Shown one piece after another: positions 8,277 to 18,113 of a stretch of DNA of 64,000 nt. Every line of letters starts with the position of its first letter. Within the stretch, counting starts at the first letter, position 1. The position numbers and the translations under genes were made by a program. The DNA comes from Puniceibacterium sediminis. GTDB taxonomy: Bacteria > Pseudomonadota > Alphaproteobacteria > Rhodobacterales > Rhodobacteraceae. The notes under the pieces are model-generated. The model did no database searches. It saw only the letters and a program-made list of their open reading frames with translations, and was not told the origin of the DNA. The stretch lies in assembly GCF_900188035.1 (NCBI RefSeq), contig NZ_FZNN01000011.1:62001-126000 (forward strand), written 5' to 3'.

Positions 8277-8291
8277 GAACAAGAGGTGAAC
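8277..8291. promoter_or_regulatory. LexA (SOS) box of recA
   Basis: GAACAAGAGGTGAAC is GAAC-N7-GAAC, the reverse complement of the alphaproteobacterial LexA site GTTC-N7-GTTC described for Rhodobacter, Rhizobium and Caulobacter. It overlaps the expected transcription start of recA, so LexA binding there would block recA transcription. Confidence 0.85.
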
Positions 8292-8343
8292 GAAAGCAGC
8301 GATTGTTGCCCGGAAGCGGGTGTGGGATAAGGACAGGTAACTC

Positions 8344-9426
8344 ATGGCAACGGCAGATCTTTTGACAATGGATAACAAGAAAACCGCGGACAAGCAGAAG
8401 GCGCTCGAGAGCGCTCTGGCGCAGATCGAGCGCCAGTTCGGCAAGGGTTCGATCATGAAGCTGGGCGGCGACAATGTCATCAAGGACATTGAATCGACCT
8501 CTACCGGATCGCTGGGGCTGGATATCGCTCTTGGCATCGGGGGGCTGCCAAAGGGGCGGATTATCGAAATATACGGACCCGAATCGTCGGGCAAGACGAC
8601 ACTGACGCTGCATTGCGTGGCGGAAGAGCAGAAAAAAGGCGGAGTTTGCGCCTTTGTCGATGCCGAACATGCGATGGATCCGCTTTATGCGCGCAAGCTG
8701 GGTGTAAATCTGGATGAGCTTCTGATTTCCCAGCCCGATACGGGCGAGCAGGGGCTTGAGATTGTCGACACGCTGGTGCGCTCTGGCGCGGTCAGTCTGG
8801 TTGTTGTCGACTCGGTTGCGGCACTGACGCCGAAATCCGAGCTTGAGGGCGACATGGGGGATTCTTCTGTCGGCGTGCATGCCCGTCTGATGAGCCAGGC
8901 GATGCGCAAGCTGACTGGTTCGATTAGCCGCTCGAACTGCATGGTGATCTTTATCAACCAGATTCGCATGAAGATTGGCGTCATGTTCGGCTCGCCCGAA
9001 ACGACGACGGGTGGCAATGCGCTCAAGTTTTACAGCTCCGTTCGTCTCGATATCCGCCGGATCGGCGCGATCAAGGACCGTGACGAAGTCGTGGGCAATG
9101 CGACCCGTGTGAAGGTGGTCAAGAACAAGGTGGCACCGCCGTTCAAGCAGGTCGAATTCGACATCATGTATGGCGAAGGTATCTCCAAGACGGGCGAACT
9201 GCTCGATCTGGGCGTGAAGGCTGGTGTCGTGGACAAGTCCGGTGCCTGGTATTCCTATGGCGATGAGCGGATCGGTCAGGGACGCGAGAATGCCAAGGTG
9301 TTCCTCAAGGAAAACAGCCGTATTGCCAACGAGATCGAAGATAAGATCCGCGCGGCACATGGGCTTGATTTTCACATGTCCGAGGATGCTGACGGCAAGG
9401 GTGGCGATGACCTCGTGGAGAGCTGA
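8344..9426 (+). CDS. recA: Recombinase RecA
   Basis: RecA forms filaments on single-stranded DNA, carries out strand exchange and triggers LexA self-cleavage. The 360-residue protein has the P-loop GPESSGKTT at residues 78-86 and the Walker B region [14 protein letters not shown]. The DNA-binding loop 2 stretch [28 protein letters not shown] is also complete. An acidic C-terminal tail ([15 protein letters not shown]) is usual. The start ATG follows GGACAGGTAACTC. The gene has its own promoter with a LexA box and ends before an intrinsic terminator. Confidence 0.99.
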   Translation: MATADLLTMDNKKTADKQKALESALAQIERQFGKGSIMKLGGDNVIKDIESTSTGSLGLDIALGIGGLPKGRIIEIYGPESSGKTTLTLHCVAEEQKKGGVCAFVDAEHAMDPLYARKLGVNLDELLISQPDTGEQGLEIVDTLVRSGAVSLVVVDSVAALTPKSELEGDMGDSSVGVHARLMSQAMRKLTGSISRSNCMVIFINQIRMKIGVMFGSPETTTGGNALKFYSSVRLDIRRIGAIKDRDEVVGNATRVKVVKNKVAPPFKQVEFDIMYGEGISKTGELLDLGVKAGVVDKSGAWYSYGDERIGQGRENAKVFLKENSRIANEIEDKIRAAHGLDFHMSEDADGKGGDDLVES

Positions 9427-9500
9427 GTCTCGAATTTAACGGGACATAGATAATCGTGCCTTCCATGGACGTTGTATCCTAGCTGAACGAATGTAAAATT

Positions 9501-9526
9501 GGGTGCCCGGTAGGGTGCCCTTTTTT
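9501..9526 (+). terminator. Intrinsic terminator after recA
   Basis: GGGTGCCC, a GGTA loop and a second GGGTGCCC form an 8-bp stem with two central G-U pairs. It is followed directly by TTTTTTC. It lies 75 bp after the recA stop and more than 200 bp before alaS, so alaS presumably has a separate promoter. Confidence 0.8.
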
Positions 9527-9733
9527 CGTGCTGGTTTTGGGGGTGTTGCGACGACAGACCCCGAGCGCAGAGGGTGTGCTACATACTTCCGCCTGTAGGT
9601 CTTTGCCGTCTGTGAGATGGCCGTTAGCGCAGTTGCACCGCAACATCAGGGCTATCGGCTTATGGACAGGCGGCGGGCACGACGATACACCTTCCCGAAA
9701 CCCGCCATTATGACCCGGAAGAGACCTAACCAG

Positions 9734-12394
9734 ATGCCCAGCCTGAACGACATCCGCTCGACCTTTCTGAGCTATTTCGAGAAACAGGGACACAGGGTCG
9801 TTCCGTCGAGCCCTCTGGTTCCGCGCAACGATCCCACGCTTATGTTTGCAAACTCAGGCATGGTGCAGTTCAAGAACCTGTTCACCGGGGTGGAGCATCG
9901 TGATTATACGCGCGCTACGTCGGCGCAGAAATGTGTGCGTGCGGGCGGCAAGCACAACGATCTGGACAATGTCGGCTACACCGCTCGGCACCATACGTTC
10001 TTTGAAATGATGGGAAATTTCAGCTTTGGCGACTACTTTAAAGCCGAAGCGATCCCGTTTGCCTGGAATTTGATCACCAAGGAACTCGGTATCGACAAGA
10101 ACCGCCTGCTGGTCACGGTCTATCACACCGATGACGAGGCCGTGGAGATCTGGAAAAAGGTCGGTGTGCCCGAAGACCGGATCATCCGCATCGCCACCAA
10201 CGACAACTTCTGGATGATGGGCCCGACGGGTCCCTGCGGGCCGTGTACCGAGATTTTCTATGACCACGGCGATCACATTTGGGGTGGACCTCCGGGCAGC
10301 CCTGACGAAGATGGCGACCGGTTTGTCGAGATCTGGAACCTCGTCTTCATGCAGTACGAGCAGTTCGAGGATGGATCGCGCAAGTCATTGGCCGCACAGT
10401 CCATCGACACTGGCATGGGGATCGAGCGGGTTGCGGCGCTGCTTCAGGGTACCAACGACAACTACGCCACGGACCTTATGCGTTCTTTGATCGAGGCATC
10501 GGCCGATGCAACATCTACCGATCCGGATGGGCCGGGCAAGACGCACCACCGGGTGATTGCGGACCATCTGCGCTCAACCTCCTTCCTGATCGCGGACGGG
10601 GTGATGCCGGCCAATGACGGGCGTGGCTATGTGCTGCGTCGGATCATGCGCCGAGCGATGCGACATGCGCATATGTTGGGCTCGCAGGATCCGGTGATGC
10701 ACAAACTGGTCCCGGCGTTGGTACGCCAGATGGGCGCAGCCTATCCGGAACTCGGCCAGGCACAGGCGTTGATTCAGGAGACACTGCGGCTCGAAGAGAC
10801 GCGGTTCAAGCAGACGCTGGACCGCGGGTTGAAGCTGCTGGATGACGAACTCGCGGGCCTGAGCGAAGACGCCGCACTTCCCGGCGCCTCGGCCTTCAAG
10901 CTTTATGACACCTATGGATTCCCGCTGGATCTGACCCAGGATGCCCTGCGCGAACGGGGCCGCACGGTCGAGACCGAAGGTTTTGACGCCGCCATGGCCG
11001 AGCAGAAGGCCAAAGCGCGCGCCGCCTGGTCCGGTTCGGGCGAGTCTGCGGATGCGGCGATCTGGCTCGATCTGGCGGACAAGCATGGGGCGACCGATTT
11101 CCTGGGCTATGACACCGAAACCGCCGAGGGTCAGATCTATGCGCTGGTAAAGGACGGAGTCGAGGCTCTGACTGCGAAGCGGGGCGATGCAGTTCAGATC
11201 GTGCTGAACCAGACGCCGTTCTATGGTGAAAGCGGCGGTCAGGTCGGGGATCAGGGTATCATCCAGACCGAAGGCGGTCTGGCCAAGGTGACCGACACCA
11301 AGAAGGTGGCAGGGGTCTTCATCCATTTTGCCGAGATCACCGAGGGCGAGATCAAGCCGGGTCAGGCAGCCGTTCTGACGGTGGACCATGCGCGGCGTAC
11401 ATCAATCCGCGCGAACCATTCTGCGACCCACCTGCTGCACGAGGCGCTTCGGCGTGCCTTGGGCGATCATGTTGCGCAACGCGGGTCGCTCAATGCGCCG
11501 GATCGGCTGCGGTTTGATTTCAGCCACGGCAAGGCGCTGACCCCGGCCGAACTGGTGCGGGTCGAGGAGGAGGTGAATGCCTTCATCCGCCAGAATGCCG
11601 CAGTGGATACACGGATCATGACACCGGATGATGCCCGCAAGATCGGTGCGCAGGCTCTGTTTGGGGAGAAATACGGCGACGAGGTGCGTGTCGTGTCTAT
11701 GGGTACGCAGCTTGGGTCGGGCAAGGGGACTGACGGTCAAACCTATTCGCTGGAACTTTGCGGCGGCACTCATGTGCGCCAGACAGGCGATATCGGCGTC
11801 TTTGTGACGCTGGCGGATTCTGCATCCAGCGCCGGCGTGCGGCGGATCGAGGCGCTGACGGGAGAGGCTGCATTTGCCTATCTGCGGGAAAACAGTCGGA
11901 TCGTGAACGATCTGGCGCAGGAATTCCGCACTCAGCCCGGCGATGTGATCGCGCGGGTCGGAACGCTGGTGGCAGACAAGCGGCGGCTTGAGAACGAGAT
12001 CGCCCAGCTTCGCCGCGATCTGGCGATGGCCGGTGGTGCCGGGCATGGCAATGAGGCTGAGGTGCAAAGCATCAACGGCGTAAACTTTGTTGCTCAGGTC
12101 CTGAGCGGCGTATCCGGCAAGGAGCTGCCGCCTTTGATCGATGAACACAAGTCGCGCATTGGCTCGGGCGCGGTACTGCTGATCGCGGATACGGGCGGCA
12201 AGGCGGCGGTAGCGGCCGGGGTCACGGATGACCTCAAAGGAACGCTGTCTGCGGTCGATCTGGTCAAGGCGGCGGTGGCCGAACTGGGCGGAAAAGGTGG
12301 CGGCGGCCGCCCGGACATGGCGCAGGGCGGTGGTGCGAGCGCGGAAAATGCCGTAGGTGCGATTGCCGCCGCGGCCAAGGTTATTGGAGGATAG
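9734..12394 (+). CDS. alaS: Alanine--tRNA ligase
   Basis: AlaRS charges tRNA-Ala and hydrolyses mischarged Ser/Gly-tRNA-Ala in the cytosol. The 886-residue protein has the class II aminoacylation core at the N-terminus ([20 protein letters not shown] to about residue 460). The editing domain has the zinc-binding HSATH at residues 562-566 and CGGTH from Cys676. A C-terminal C-Ala domain ends [11 protein letters not shown]. The open frame continues 39 codons upstream, but MPSLNDIRS is the conserved N-terminus and the length matches the family. Two small genes follow closely, DUF1330 (3 bp gap) and DUF486, suggesting one transcript. Confidence 0.98.
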   Translation: MPSLNDIRSTFLSYFEKQGHRVVPSSPLVPRNDPTLMFANSGMVQFKNLFTGVEHRDYTRATSAQKCVRAGGKHNDLDNVGYTARHHTFFEMMGNFSFGDYFKAEAIPFAWNLITKELGIDKNRLLVTVYHTDDEAVEIWKKVGVPEDRIIRIATNDNFWMMGPTGPCGPCTEIFYDHGDHIWGGPPGSPDEDGDRFVEIWNLVFMQYEQFEDGSRKSLAAQSIDTGMGIERVAALLQGTNDNYATDLMRSLIEASADATSTDPDGPGKTHHRVIADHLRSTSFLIADGVMPANDGRGYVLRRIMRRAMRHAHMLGSQDPVMHKLVPALVRQMGAAYPELGQAQALIQETLRLEETRFKQTLDRGLKLLDDELAGLSEDAALPGASAFKLYDTYGFPLDLTQDALRERGRTVETEGFDAAMAEQKAKARAAWSGSGESADAAIWLDLADKHGATDFLGYDTETAEGQIYALVKDGVEALTAKRGDAVQIVLNQTPFYGESGGQVGDQGIIQTEGGLAKVTDTKKVAGVFIHFAEITEGEIKPGQAAVLTVDHARRTSIRANHSATHLLHEALRRALGDHVAQRGSLNAPDRLRFDFSHGKALTPAELVRVEEEVNAFIRQNAAVDTRIMTPDDARKIGAQALFGEKYGDEVRVVSMGTQLGSGKGTDGQTYSLELCGGTHVRQTGDIGVFVTLADSASSAGVRRIEALTGEAAFAYLRENSRIVNDLAQEFRTQPGDVIARVGTLVADKRRLENEIAQLRRDLAMAGGAGHGNEAEVQSINGVNFVAQVLSGVSGKELPPLIDEHKSRIGSGAVLLIADTGGKAAVAAGVTDDLKGTLSAVDLVKAAVAELGGKGGGGRPDMAQGGGASAENAVGAIAAAAKVIGG

Positions 12395-12397
12395 ACG

Positions 12398-12685
12398 ATG
12401 CCAGCACTCTGGATTGCTCATGTACATGTGACCGACGCCGACGCCTATGGCAAATACGCCAAGCTCGCCGGTCCCGCGATCGCCAAGCACGGTGGCAGCT
12501 TTGTCGCCCGCGGCGGGAAATACGTGACGCTTGAGGGCAAGGAGCGCGCCCGCCACGTCGTCGCACGGTTCCCCAGTGTCGAAGCGGCCGAGGAATGCTA
12601 TAATTCGCCCGAGTATCAGGCAGCGCTGGACTTTGCCCGTGGTGCGTCCGAACGTGATCTGATTATCGTCGATATCACCGAGTAG
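12398..12685 (+). CDS. DUF1330 domain protein
   Basis: This 95-residue cytosolic protein matches the DUF1330 ferredoxin-like fold. It begins with PALWIAHVHVTDADAYGKYAKLA, continues with the central GGSFVARGG, and has the RFPSVEAAEECYNSPEYQAA block typical of the family. Members are dimeric alpha-beta barrel proteins with no established reaction. The start lies 3 bp after the alaS stop and the stop is 10 bp before the next gene, so the three genes are very likely cotranscribed. Nothing further about its substrate can be read. Confidence 0.85.
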   Translation: MPALWIAHVHVTDADAYGKYAKLAGPAIAKHGGSFVARGGKYVTLEGKERARHVVARFPSVEAAEECYNSPEYQAALDFARGASERDLIIVDITE

Positions 12686-12695
12686 AGGCGCACCC

Positions 12696-13043
12696 ATGAC
12701 GATGGCGCACTGGATGCCGCTGGTTCTGCTGGCGGCATCGAACGTTTTCATGACGATCGCGTGGTACGGACATCTGAAATTCCCCGGTCAGCCGCTCTAC
12801 GTTGTGATCTTCATGAGCTGGGGGATTGCGCTGATCGAATACTGCCTGGCTGTGCCGGCCAACCGGATCGGGCACCGCGTCTATACGGCGGCAGAGCTGA
12901 AGACCTTTCAGGAGGTCATCACGCTGATCGTCTTTGCGGTTTTTTCTGTGATTTGTCTGCGCGAGGCGCTGACGCTCAACCATGCGTTGGGCTTTGGCTT
13001 CATCGCACTTGGGGCGTTCTTCGTCTTTCGCGGGCCATTCTGA
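12696..13043 (+). CDS. DUF486 / DMT-like small membrane protein
   Basis: The 115-residue protein is almost entirely membrane-embedded, with four predicted helices at about residues 6-24, 33-52, 70-90 and 94-112. The sequence around WYGHLKF, CLAVPANRIGH and LKTFQEVITL is characteristic of DUF486, a family related to small drug/metabolite transporters. Its function is not known. It is the last gene of the alaS-DUF1330-DUF486 run and is followed by a strong hairpin at 13084-13115. Confidence 0.85.
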   Translation: MTMAHWMPLVLLAASNVFMTIAWYGHLKFPGQPLYVVIFMSWGIALIEYCLAVPANRIGHRVYTAAELKTFQEVITLIVFAVFSVICLREALTLNHALGFGFIALGAFFVFRGPF

Positions 13044-13083
13044 CGTTTCGCGCGCTGCTGATCGTCAGGGGGTAGATGCTTTT

Positions 13084-13115
13084 CGGGCCCGTGCAGATGT
13101 TGCTGCACGGGCCCG
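13084..13115. terminator. Strong hairpin between convergent genes, possible terminator
   Basis: Perfect 13-bp arms CGGGCCCGTGCAG and CTGCACGGGCCCG enclose the loop ATGTTG. It lies between the 3' ends of the DUF486 gene (plus) and typA (minus). There is no long T-run on either side, so termination is inferred from position and stem strength. Confidence 0.6.
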
Positions 13116-13127
13116 AGCGTTTAGGTA

Positions 13128-14945
13128 TCAGAGCGTTTTCGACATCCGCTTGCGCTCATGCGGGTCAAGGTACCGCTTGCGCAGACGCACCGATGTGGGC
13201 GTAACCTCGACCAACTCGTCGTTGTTGATATAGGCGATGGCCTGTTCCAGCGACAAAGTGACCGGCGTGGTGAGGCGCACAGCTTCGTCCGTACCGGAGG
13301 CGCGAACGTTGGTCAGCTGCTTGCCCTTGAGCGGGTTCACTTCAAGGTCGTTTTCGCGGGCATGTTCACCGATGATCATGCCGGTATAGACCGGTGTCTG
13401 TGCACCGATGAAGAACTTGCCGCGATCCTCAAGCTTCCAGAGCGCGTAGGAGACGGCGGTGCCGTTTTCCATCGAGATCAGCACACCGGCACGACGGCCC
13501 GGGATCGGACCCTTGTGCTTGGCCCAGCTGTGGAAAACGCGGTTCATGACGCCGGTGCCGCGCGTGTCGGTCAGGAATTCGCCATGATAGCCGATCAGGC
13601 CACGCGCAGGTACATGGGCGATGATACGGGTCTTGCCCGCGCCTGCCGGCTTCATCTCGACCAGCTCACCCTTGCGCGCGCCTGTGATCTTTTCGATCAC
13701 GGCACCGGAATAGTCGTCATCCACGTCGATGGTGACTTCTTCGATGGGTTCTTCAACGCCGTTCTCGCCTTCACGGGTGATGACCTGAGGGCGCGAGATC
13801 GACAGTTCGAACCCTTCGCGGCGCATGTTTTCGATCAGAACGCCCATCTGGAGTTCGCCACGTCCCGAAACCTCAAACGCTTCGCCGCCGGGTGTGTCCG
13901 CGATCTTGATGGCGACGTTGGATTCGGCTTCTTTCATCAGGCGTTCGCGGATCACGCGCGACTGAACCTTCTTGCCTTCGCGACCGGCAAGGGGGCTGTC
14001 GTTGATGCCGAAGGTGACCGTGATGGTAGGCGGATCGATCGGCTGTGCTTCAAGCGGTTCGTCGACGGCAAGGGCACAGATGGTGTCGGCCACGGTGGCC
14101 TTGGTCATGCCCGCCAGACTGACGATGTCGCCGGCTTCGGCTTCTTCGATGTCCTGCTGGCCGAGGCCGCGGAAGGCGGTGATCTTCGTCACACGGAACT
14201 GTTCGATCTTCTGGCCAATGCGCGACAGCGCCTGCACGGTGGCGCCGACCTTGATGTGGCCGGATTCGACGCGGCCCGTCAGGATACGGCCCACAAAGGC
14301 GTCGTTGCCGAGGGTCGTCGCCAGCATGCGGAAATCTTCATCCCGGCGCTTGAGCTGCTTGGGGGCGGGCACATGGTTCAGGATCAGCTGGAACAGCGCA
14401 TCTAGGTTTTTGCGCGGCCCGTCCAGTTCAGCATCAGCCCAGCCAGAGCGGCCCGAGGCGTAAAGGTGCGGGAAATCGAGCTGATCTTCGTCTGCGCCGA
14501 GGTTGGCGAAAAGGTCAAAGCATTCGTCGAGCGCGCGGTCGGGCTCGGCGTCAGGCTTGTCGACCTTGTTCAGCACCACGATGGGGCGCAGGCCAAGGGC
14601 AAGCGCCTTGGACGTCACGAATTTGGTCTGCGGCATCGGGCCTTCGGCGGCATCGACCAGCAGGACGACACCGTCGACCATCGACAGAATCCGCTCTACC
14701 TCGCCACCGAAATCGGCGTGGCCGGGCGTGTCGACGATGTTGATGCGGTGGCCTTTCCATTCAACCGAAGTGGCCTTGGCCAGAATGGTGATACCGCGTT
14801 CGCGTTCCAGGTCGTTGGAATCCATGGCCCGTTCTGTCGTGGCCTGGTTCTCGCGGTAGGTGCCGGATTGTTTCAGAAGCTCGTCCACCAGCGTTGTTTT
14901 GCCGTGGTCCACGTGAGCGATGATCGCAACGTTGCGAAGGTCCAT
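13128..14945 (-). CDS. typA: Ribosome-associated GTPase TypA/BipA
   Basis: TypA is a translational GTPase related to EF-G and LepA that binds the ribosome and helps 50S assembly and stress adaptation. The 605-residue protein begins [24 protein letters not shown] with the P-loop at residues 10-19. It contains the switch motif [14 protein letters not shown] and the base-recognition NKVDKPDA. The C-terminal TypA-specific domain is complete ([34 protein letters not shown]). Length is usual for the family. It is transcribed alone, convergent with the alaS transcript. Confidence 0.98.
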   Translation of the reverse strand: MDLRNVAIIAHVDHGKTTLVDELLKQSGTYRENQATTERAMDSNDLERERGITILAKATSVEWKGHRINIVDTPGHADFGGEVERILSMVDGVVLLVDAAEGPMPQTKFVTSKALALGLRPIVVLNKVDKPDAEPDRALDECFDLFANLGADEDQLDFPHLYASGRSGWADAELDGPRKNLDALFQLILNHVPAPKQLKRRDEDFRMLATTLGNDAFVGRILTGRVESGHIKVGATVQALSRIGQKIEQFRVTKITAFRGLGQQDIEEAEAGDIVSLAGMTKATVADTICALAVDEPLEAQPIDPPTITVTFGINDSPLAGREGKKVQSRVIRERLMKEAESNVAIKIADTPGGEAFEVSGRGELQMGVLIENMRREGFELSISRPQVITREGENGVEEPIEEVTIDVDDDYSGAVIEKITGARKGELVEMKPAGAGKTRIIAHVPARGLIGYHGEFLTDTRGTGVMNRVFHSWAKHKGPIPGRRAGVLISMENGTAVSYALWKLEDRGKFFIGAQTPVYTGMIIGEHARENDLEVNPLKGKQLTNVRASGTDEAVRLTTPVTLSLEQAIAYINNDELVEVTPTSVRLRKRYLDPHERKRMSKTL

Positions 14946-15009
14946 GTCGGGTCTGCCTTTTGGGATGTGTTGCGCGCGGCCTACCGGTCAGGGCGCCAAA
15001 AGGCCAGCC

Positions 15010-15339
15010 CTAATGCGTCGCAGTGCTTGAAAAGACGTTTATGGTGGCAATCCCGGCGATGATCAAGCCCATTCCCAGGACGGCAGGCAGATCGAGTTTC
15101 TGCCCGAAAGCGACAAAGCCGATCACGGCAATGAACACGATCCCGAGCCCGGACCAGAGTGCATAGGCGATACCGACCGGAAACGTTCTGAGCGAGACCG
15201 AGAGCAGATAGATCGCGATGCCGTAACCCAGAACGACGATCAGCGATGGCAGGGGCCGGGTGAACTGCTGGCTGGCCTGAAGTGCGGTCGTGGCGATGGT
15301 TTCGGCGAGGATGGCGATGGCGAGGATCAGGTAGGGCAT
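15010..15339 (-). CDS. Small multidrug resistance (SMR) family transporter
   Basis: SMR proteins are dimeric inner-membrane exporters of cationic compounds driven by proton exchange. The 109-residue protein has four hydrophobic helices. The membrane-buried glutamate that binds proton and substrate is in the first helix (LAIAILAETIATTAL). The family block GIAYALWSGLGIVFIAVIGF is in the third. The frame is open further upstream, but MPYLILAIAI is the usual N-terminus. It resembles EmrE/QacE more than SugE. Substrate is unknown. Confidence 0.9.
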   Translation of the reverse strand: MPYLILAIAILAETIATTALQASQQFTRPLPSLIVVLGYGIAIYLLSVSLRTFPVGIAYALWSGLGIVFIAVIGFVAFGQKLDLPAVLGMGLIIAGIATINVFSSTATH

Positions 15340-15626
15340 GGATGGTCCTTCAATTTGGCTGCCACCGCGTGTCGTGGGCACAGGTCGCCTAGGGCGAGGG
15401 TATTTGGAATGAGAAGAAGCCGGGTTCGGATCCATGCCTCTTGTCTTTACCAACTACGCAAAAGCAACCTTTTCCGCCAGCGTCTAGGCTCTTGGTGCAG
15501 TGCGATTCCGACATGCTTCCGTTTAGATTTTTTCATGGTTTTGCCAGCCTCAGGGCCCCGCGGTTGCGCGAGGCTGGTCAACAGGGCCTGTAGTTCTAGT
15601 TCAGCGGCTTTGCGATGCGCTCCGCT

Positions 15627-17180
15627 TCACTGGGGCAAGTGTATTGCGAACCGTTTGCGAATCTCGGCATCGGTGAGCGCGTCAAAACGGGCAGCGCTGC
15701 GGCTGGACAGGATACGCTCTTTCATCTCTGTGGCTCGCGTCAGCAGATCAGGACGGTCGCGCTCGATCCACTCCTTGGGCGATGTCCGGTCTCCCAGTGT
15801 CGGATAAACATAATCTGTCTGCATCAGCGCCAGAGTCTGATCCGAGCCAAGGTAATGTCCCGGCCCGTCGAGGCAGGTCGCGCGGATGACGTCGAGGCTG
15901 ACGCTATCCTCTGAAACCTCGATCCCCTTTAGGCAGCGCAGAGCCTGACCAATCAGATCATCGCCCAGAATCAGCGACTCGTGGCAGAATCCCAGTAGTG
16001 ACGCGTGCATGCCCGCCGCCTCGTACACCATGTTGAGCCCGGACAGTCCGGCCATGACATTGGAACACATCTGTTCCCAACCCGCCTGCATGTCGGGCAG
16101 CTTGGAATCGGCGATGCCGGCAGCGGCCCCCCCTGGCAAGGCGTAGAACCGGTGCATCTGGGCGCAGCCCGCCGTCAGCAGGGCCTGTTCCCCCGATCCG
16201 CCCGACATTGCGCCGGTGCGCAGGTCCGACACGAATGGCCAGGTGCCAAAGATCGCCGGGTGCCCGGGCGCGATGGCGTTGACATAGACGAGCCCGGCGA
16301 GGCATTCGGCGACCGCCTGCACGATGGCTCCCGCGATCGAAGCCGGGGCCGTCGCACCGGCCTGACCAGCCGAGAGCAACAGGATCGGCATGCCGCCACG
16401 GATGCAGGTTTCCATCACCTCACAGCTTTCCGTGGCGAACTTCATCGGCGGCACAACGAAACAGTTCGAATTGCTGACAAATGGGCGGGCCCGCCAGGCA
16501 TCTTCGCCGCCAGCCATGACATGGAGCATTTCAATTGCGTCACGGGCAAAGGCAGCCTCGGTAAACGAAGTGCCCACATGTTTGGTCGTTCCGGCGCAGC
16601 AGGCATAGACGGTGTTCAGATCCATTTCGCGATTGTCGGGGATGTCGCGGCAGACCATGGGGCGCTGAACGAAATGGATATTGTCGAGCTGGTCGGCGAT
16701 CCGGGCAGCATCGTGCAGGTCCTGCACTGTGCTTTCGCGGTATTCACGCGTGTGCACATCGACCATATGCACTGCTGCGCCAGCCGTACCGTAGTGGACG
16801 CGGGATCCGCTTAGCTCCAGATCATGACGCGGATCGCGCCCACAGAGCGTGACGGAGCGATTGGCGCGGGCAATGGTGTCTTCTATCAGCGCGGCCGGAA
16901 AGCGGATGCGGCCATCGGTCCCCATGATGGCGCCGACGGCGGTCATGGCGGCAATGCCCGATGCGGGTGCATTGGCAAGCCCGATTTCCGACAGGGCGGC
17001 AAGGGCGGCCTGATGGATGCGGTTCACGGCGGTTTCGCTTAGCGGGTTGTACTGGCCGCCAGCCATACCTGCGCGCACGGGGCGTAGGTGGTCGGCCAAG
17101 GGGGATGTGCGGGCGCTGAACCGTGCGGCACGGCCACCGGAACGCCGGGAACTAGGAGCTGTCATATCGGGAACTTTCAC
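15627..17180 (-). CDS. Trimethylamine methyltransferase (MttB) family protein, non-pyrrolysine
   Basis: MttB-superfamily proteins transfer a methyl group from a methylated amine to a corrinoid protein. This 517-residue homologue reads through without an in-frame TAG, so it lacks pyrrolysine. It therefore belongs to the large non-Pyl subgroup, in which some members demethylate glycine betaine or related quaternary amines. Recognisable blocks include QYNPLSETAVNRIHQAALAALSEIG, TKHVGTSFTEAAFARDAIEML and the barrel segment ILLLSAGQAGATAPASIAG. No corrinoid-binding protein or activase gene is adjacent. The substrate cannot be assigned. Confidence 0.88.
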   Translation of the reverse strand: MKVPDMTAPSSRRSGGRAARFSARTSPLADHLRPVRAGMAGGQYNPLSETAVNRIHQAALAALSEIGLANAPASGIAAMTAVGAIMGTDGRIRFPAALIEDTIARANRSVTLCGRDPRHDLELSGSRVHYGTAGAAVHMVDVHTREYRESTVQDLHDAARIADQLDNIHFVQRPMVCRDIPDNREMDLNTVYACCAGTTKHVGTSFTEAAFARDAIEMLHVMAGGEDAWRARPFVSNSNCFVVPPMKFATESCEVMETCIRGGMPILLLSAGQAGATAPASIAGAIVQAVAECLAGLVYVNAIAPGHPAIFGTWPFVSDLRTGAMSGGSGEQALLTAGCAQMHRFYALPGGAAAGIADSKLPDMQAGWEQMCSNVMAGLSGLNMVYEAAGMHASLLGFCHESLILGDDLIGQALRCLKGIEVSEDSVSLDVIRATCLDGPGHYLGSDQTLALMQTDYVYPTLGDRTSPKEWIERDRPDLLTRATEMKERILSSRSAARFDALTDAEIRKRFAIHLPQ

Positions 17181-17516
17181 AAGGGGAGGGGCGCGTTTGT
17201 GGGGCGGCTATTTACGGACGCCCGCGCGCTGCGCGGCCACGCCGTGCACCGATTGTTCTGAGGATCAGAGCGCATCTCGCTCGTACCATCGTGCCGAATC
17301 CTTGCTGGTTCCGCGCTATACTGCTCCGAATCGGTGCGAATTCTTTGCCGTCTCCGACGACAGGTCGTTTTTGTATCTTCTTGTCCGAACGCGGGTTTCA
17401 TCAGTGGTCAAGACTTGGTCCGGGTTAACCGCCTGTGAGGGATTGCACAGCTATGGTCCCGCCATGCCGGATCAACGTTTGTATTCGGCGCGCATTTCTT
17501 ACCCGGAGGGACAGAT
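17181..17516. other. 336-bp divergent intergenic region
   Basis: This region separates the MttB-family gene (minus) from the secreted sensor gene (plus) and must hold promoters for both. Two ATG-started frames in it are short and unconvincing. A ribosome site GGAGG lies just before the ATG at 17517. I see no clear -35/-10 pair, RNA gene or repeat. Confidence 0.5.
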
Positions 17517-18089
17517 ATGAAACATGCACTTATTGGAACGGCACTTTTGCTTGGCTCGGCGCAGATGGCGTTGGCCGTCGATTACGGGACTGCCATGCAG
17601 GGCTTTGTCGATGCTCAGGTAATGCCTTGGGCGCAGGACCCGGTACTGATCGACGCGATCATCGCGCACAATGCGATGACACAAGGATACGATGACGCAA
17701 GGGTTCTTGAACTGGATGCGGAATGGGCGGCGCAAATCGACGCCGCAGATAAACCGTTGATTTCCGCTGTCACCGACTCGCCAGCCTCGGATTTCCTGCG
17801 CACCCAACTGGCGGCATCCAGCGGCGTTATTTTCGAGATCTTTGTGATGGATGCACAGGGCCTGAACGTGGCATCTTCGGGTCTGACATCAGATTACTGG
17901 CAGGGTGACGAGGCCAAGTTCCAGGAGAGCTATGGTGCGGGTGTCGGCGCAGTCCACTTCAGTGATGTCGAATACGACGAATCCAGCCAGCAATATCAGG
18001 CGCAGATTTCGTTCAGCCTGACCGATCCTGCGAGCGGGGAATTGATCGGTGCGATCACGGTCGGGGTCAACCCCGACGCCGTCATGTAA
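17517..18089 (+). CDS. Secreted PDC/Cache-like sensor protein
   Basis: The 190-residue protein starts with a signal peptide (LLLGSAQMALA, cleavage at about residue 20) and has no other membrane segment, so it should be free in the periplasm. The mature part resembles a single PDC/Cache sensor domain: a helical N-terminal stretch, then the strand-rich core with VFVMDAQG-like FEIFVMDAQGLNVASSG, DYWQGDEAKF, and the closing LIGAITVGVNPDAV. Such domains are usually the ligand-binding part of chemoreceptors or kinases. Here it stands alone, 24 bp before a chemoreceptor gene, so it may be a partner of that receptor. The ligand is unknown. Confidence 0.75.
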   Translation: MKHALIGTALLLGSAQMALAVDYGTAMQGFVDAQVMPWAQDPVLIDAIIAHNAMTQGYDDARVLELDAEWAAQIDAADKPLISAVTDSPASDFLRTQLAASSGVIFEIFVMDAQGLNVASSGLTSDYWQGDEAKFQESYGAGVGAVHFSDVEYDESSQQYQAQISFSLTDPASGELIGAITVGVNPDAVM

Positions 18090-18113
18090 ATGCACCATTA
18101 AAGGATAATGGCA

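Noticed and set aside
8098-9375. 425-residue minus-strand frame
   Set aside because: It is the antisense shadow of recA.
11402-12751. 449-residue minus-strand frame
   Set aside because: It is antisense to alaS and the DUF1330 gene, whose families are certain.
13158-14405. 415-residue plus-strand frame
   Set aside because: It is antisense to typA and has the Phe/Asp/His-rich look of a shadow frame.
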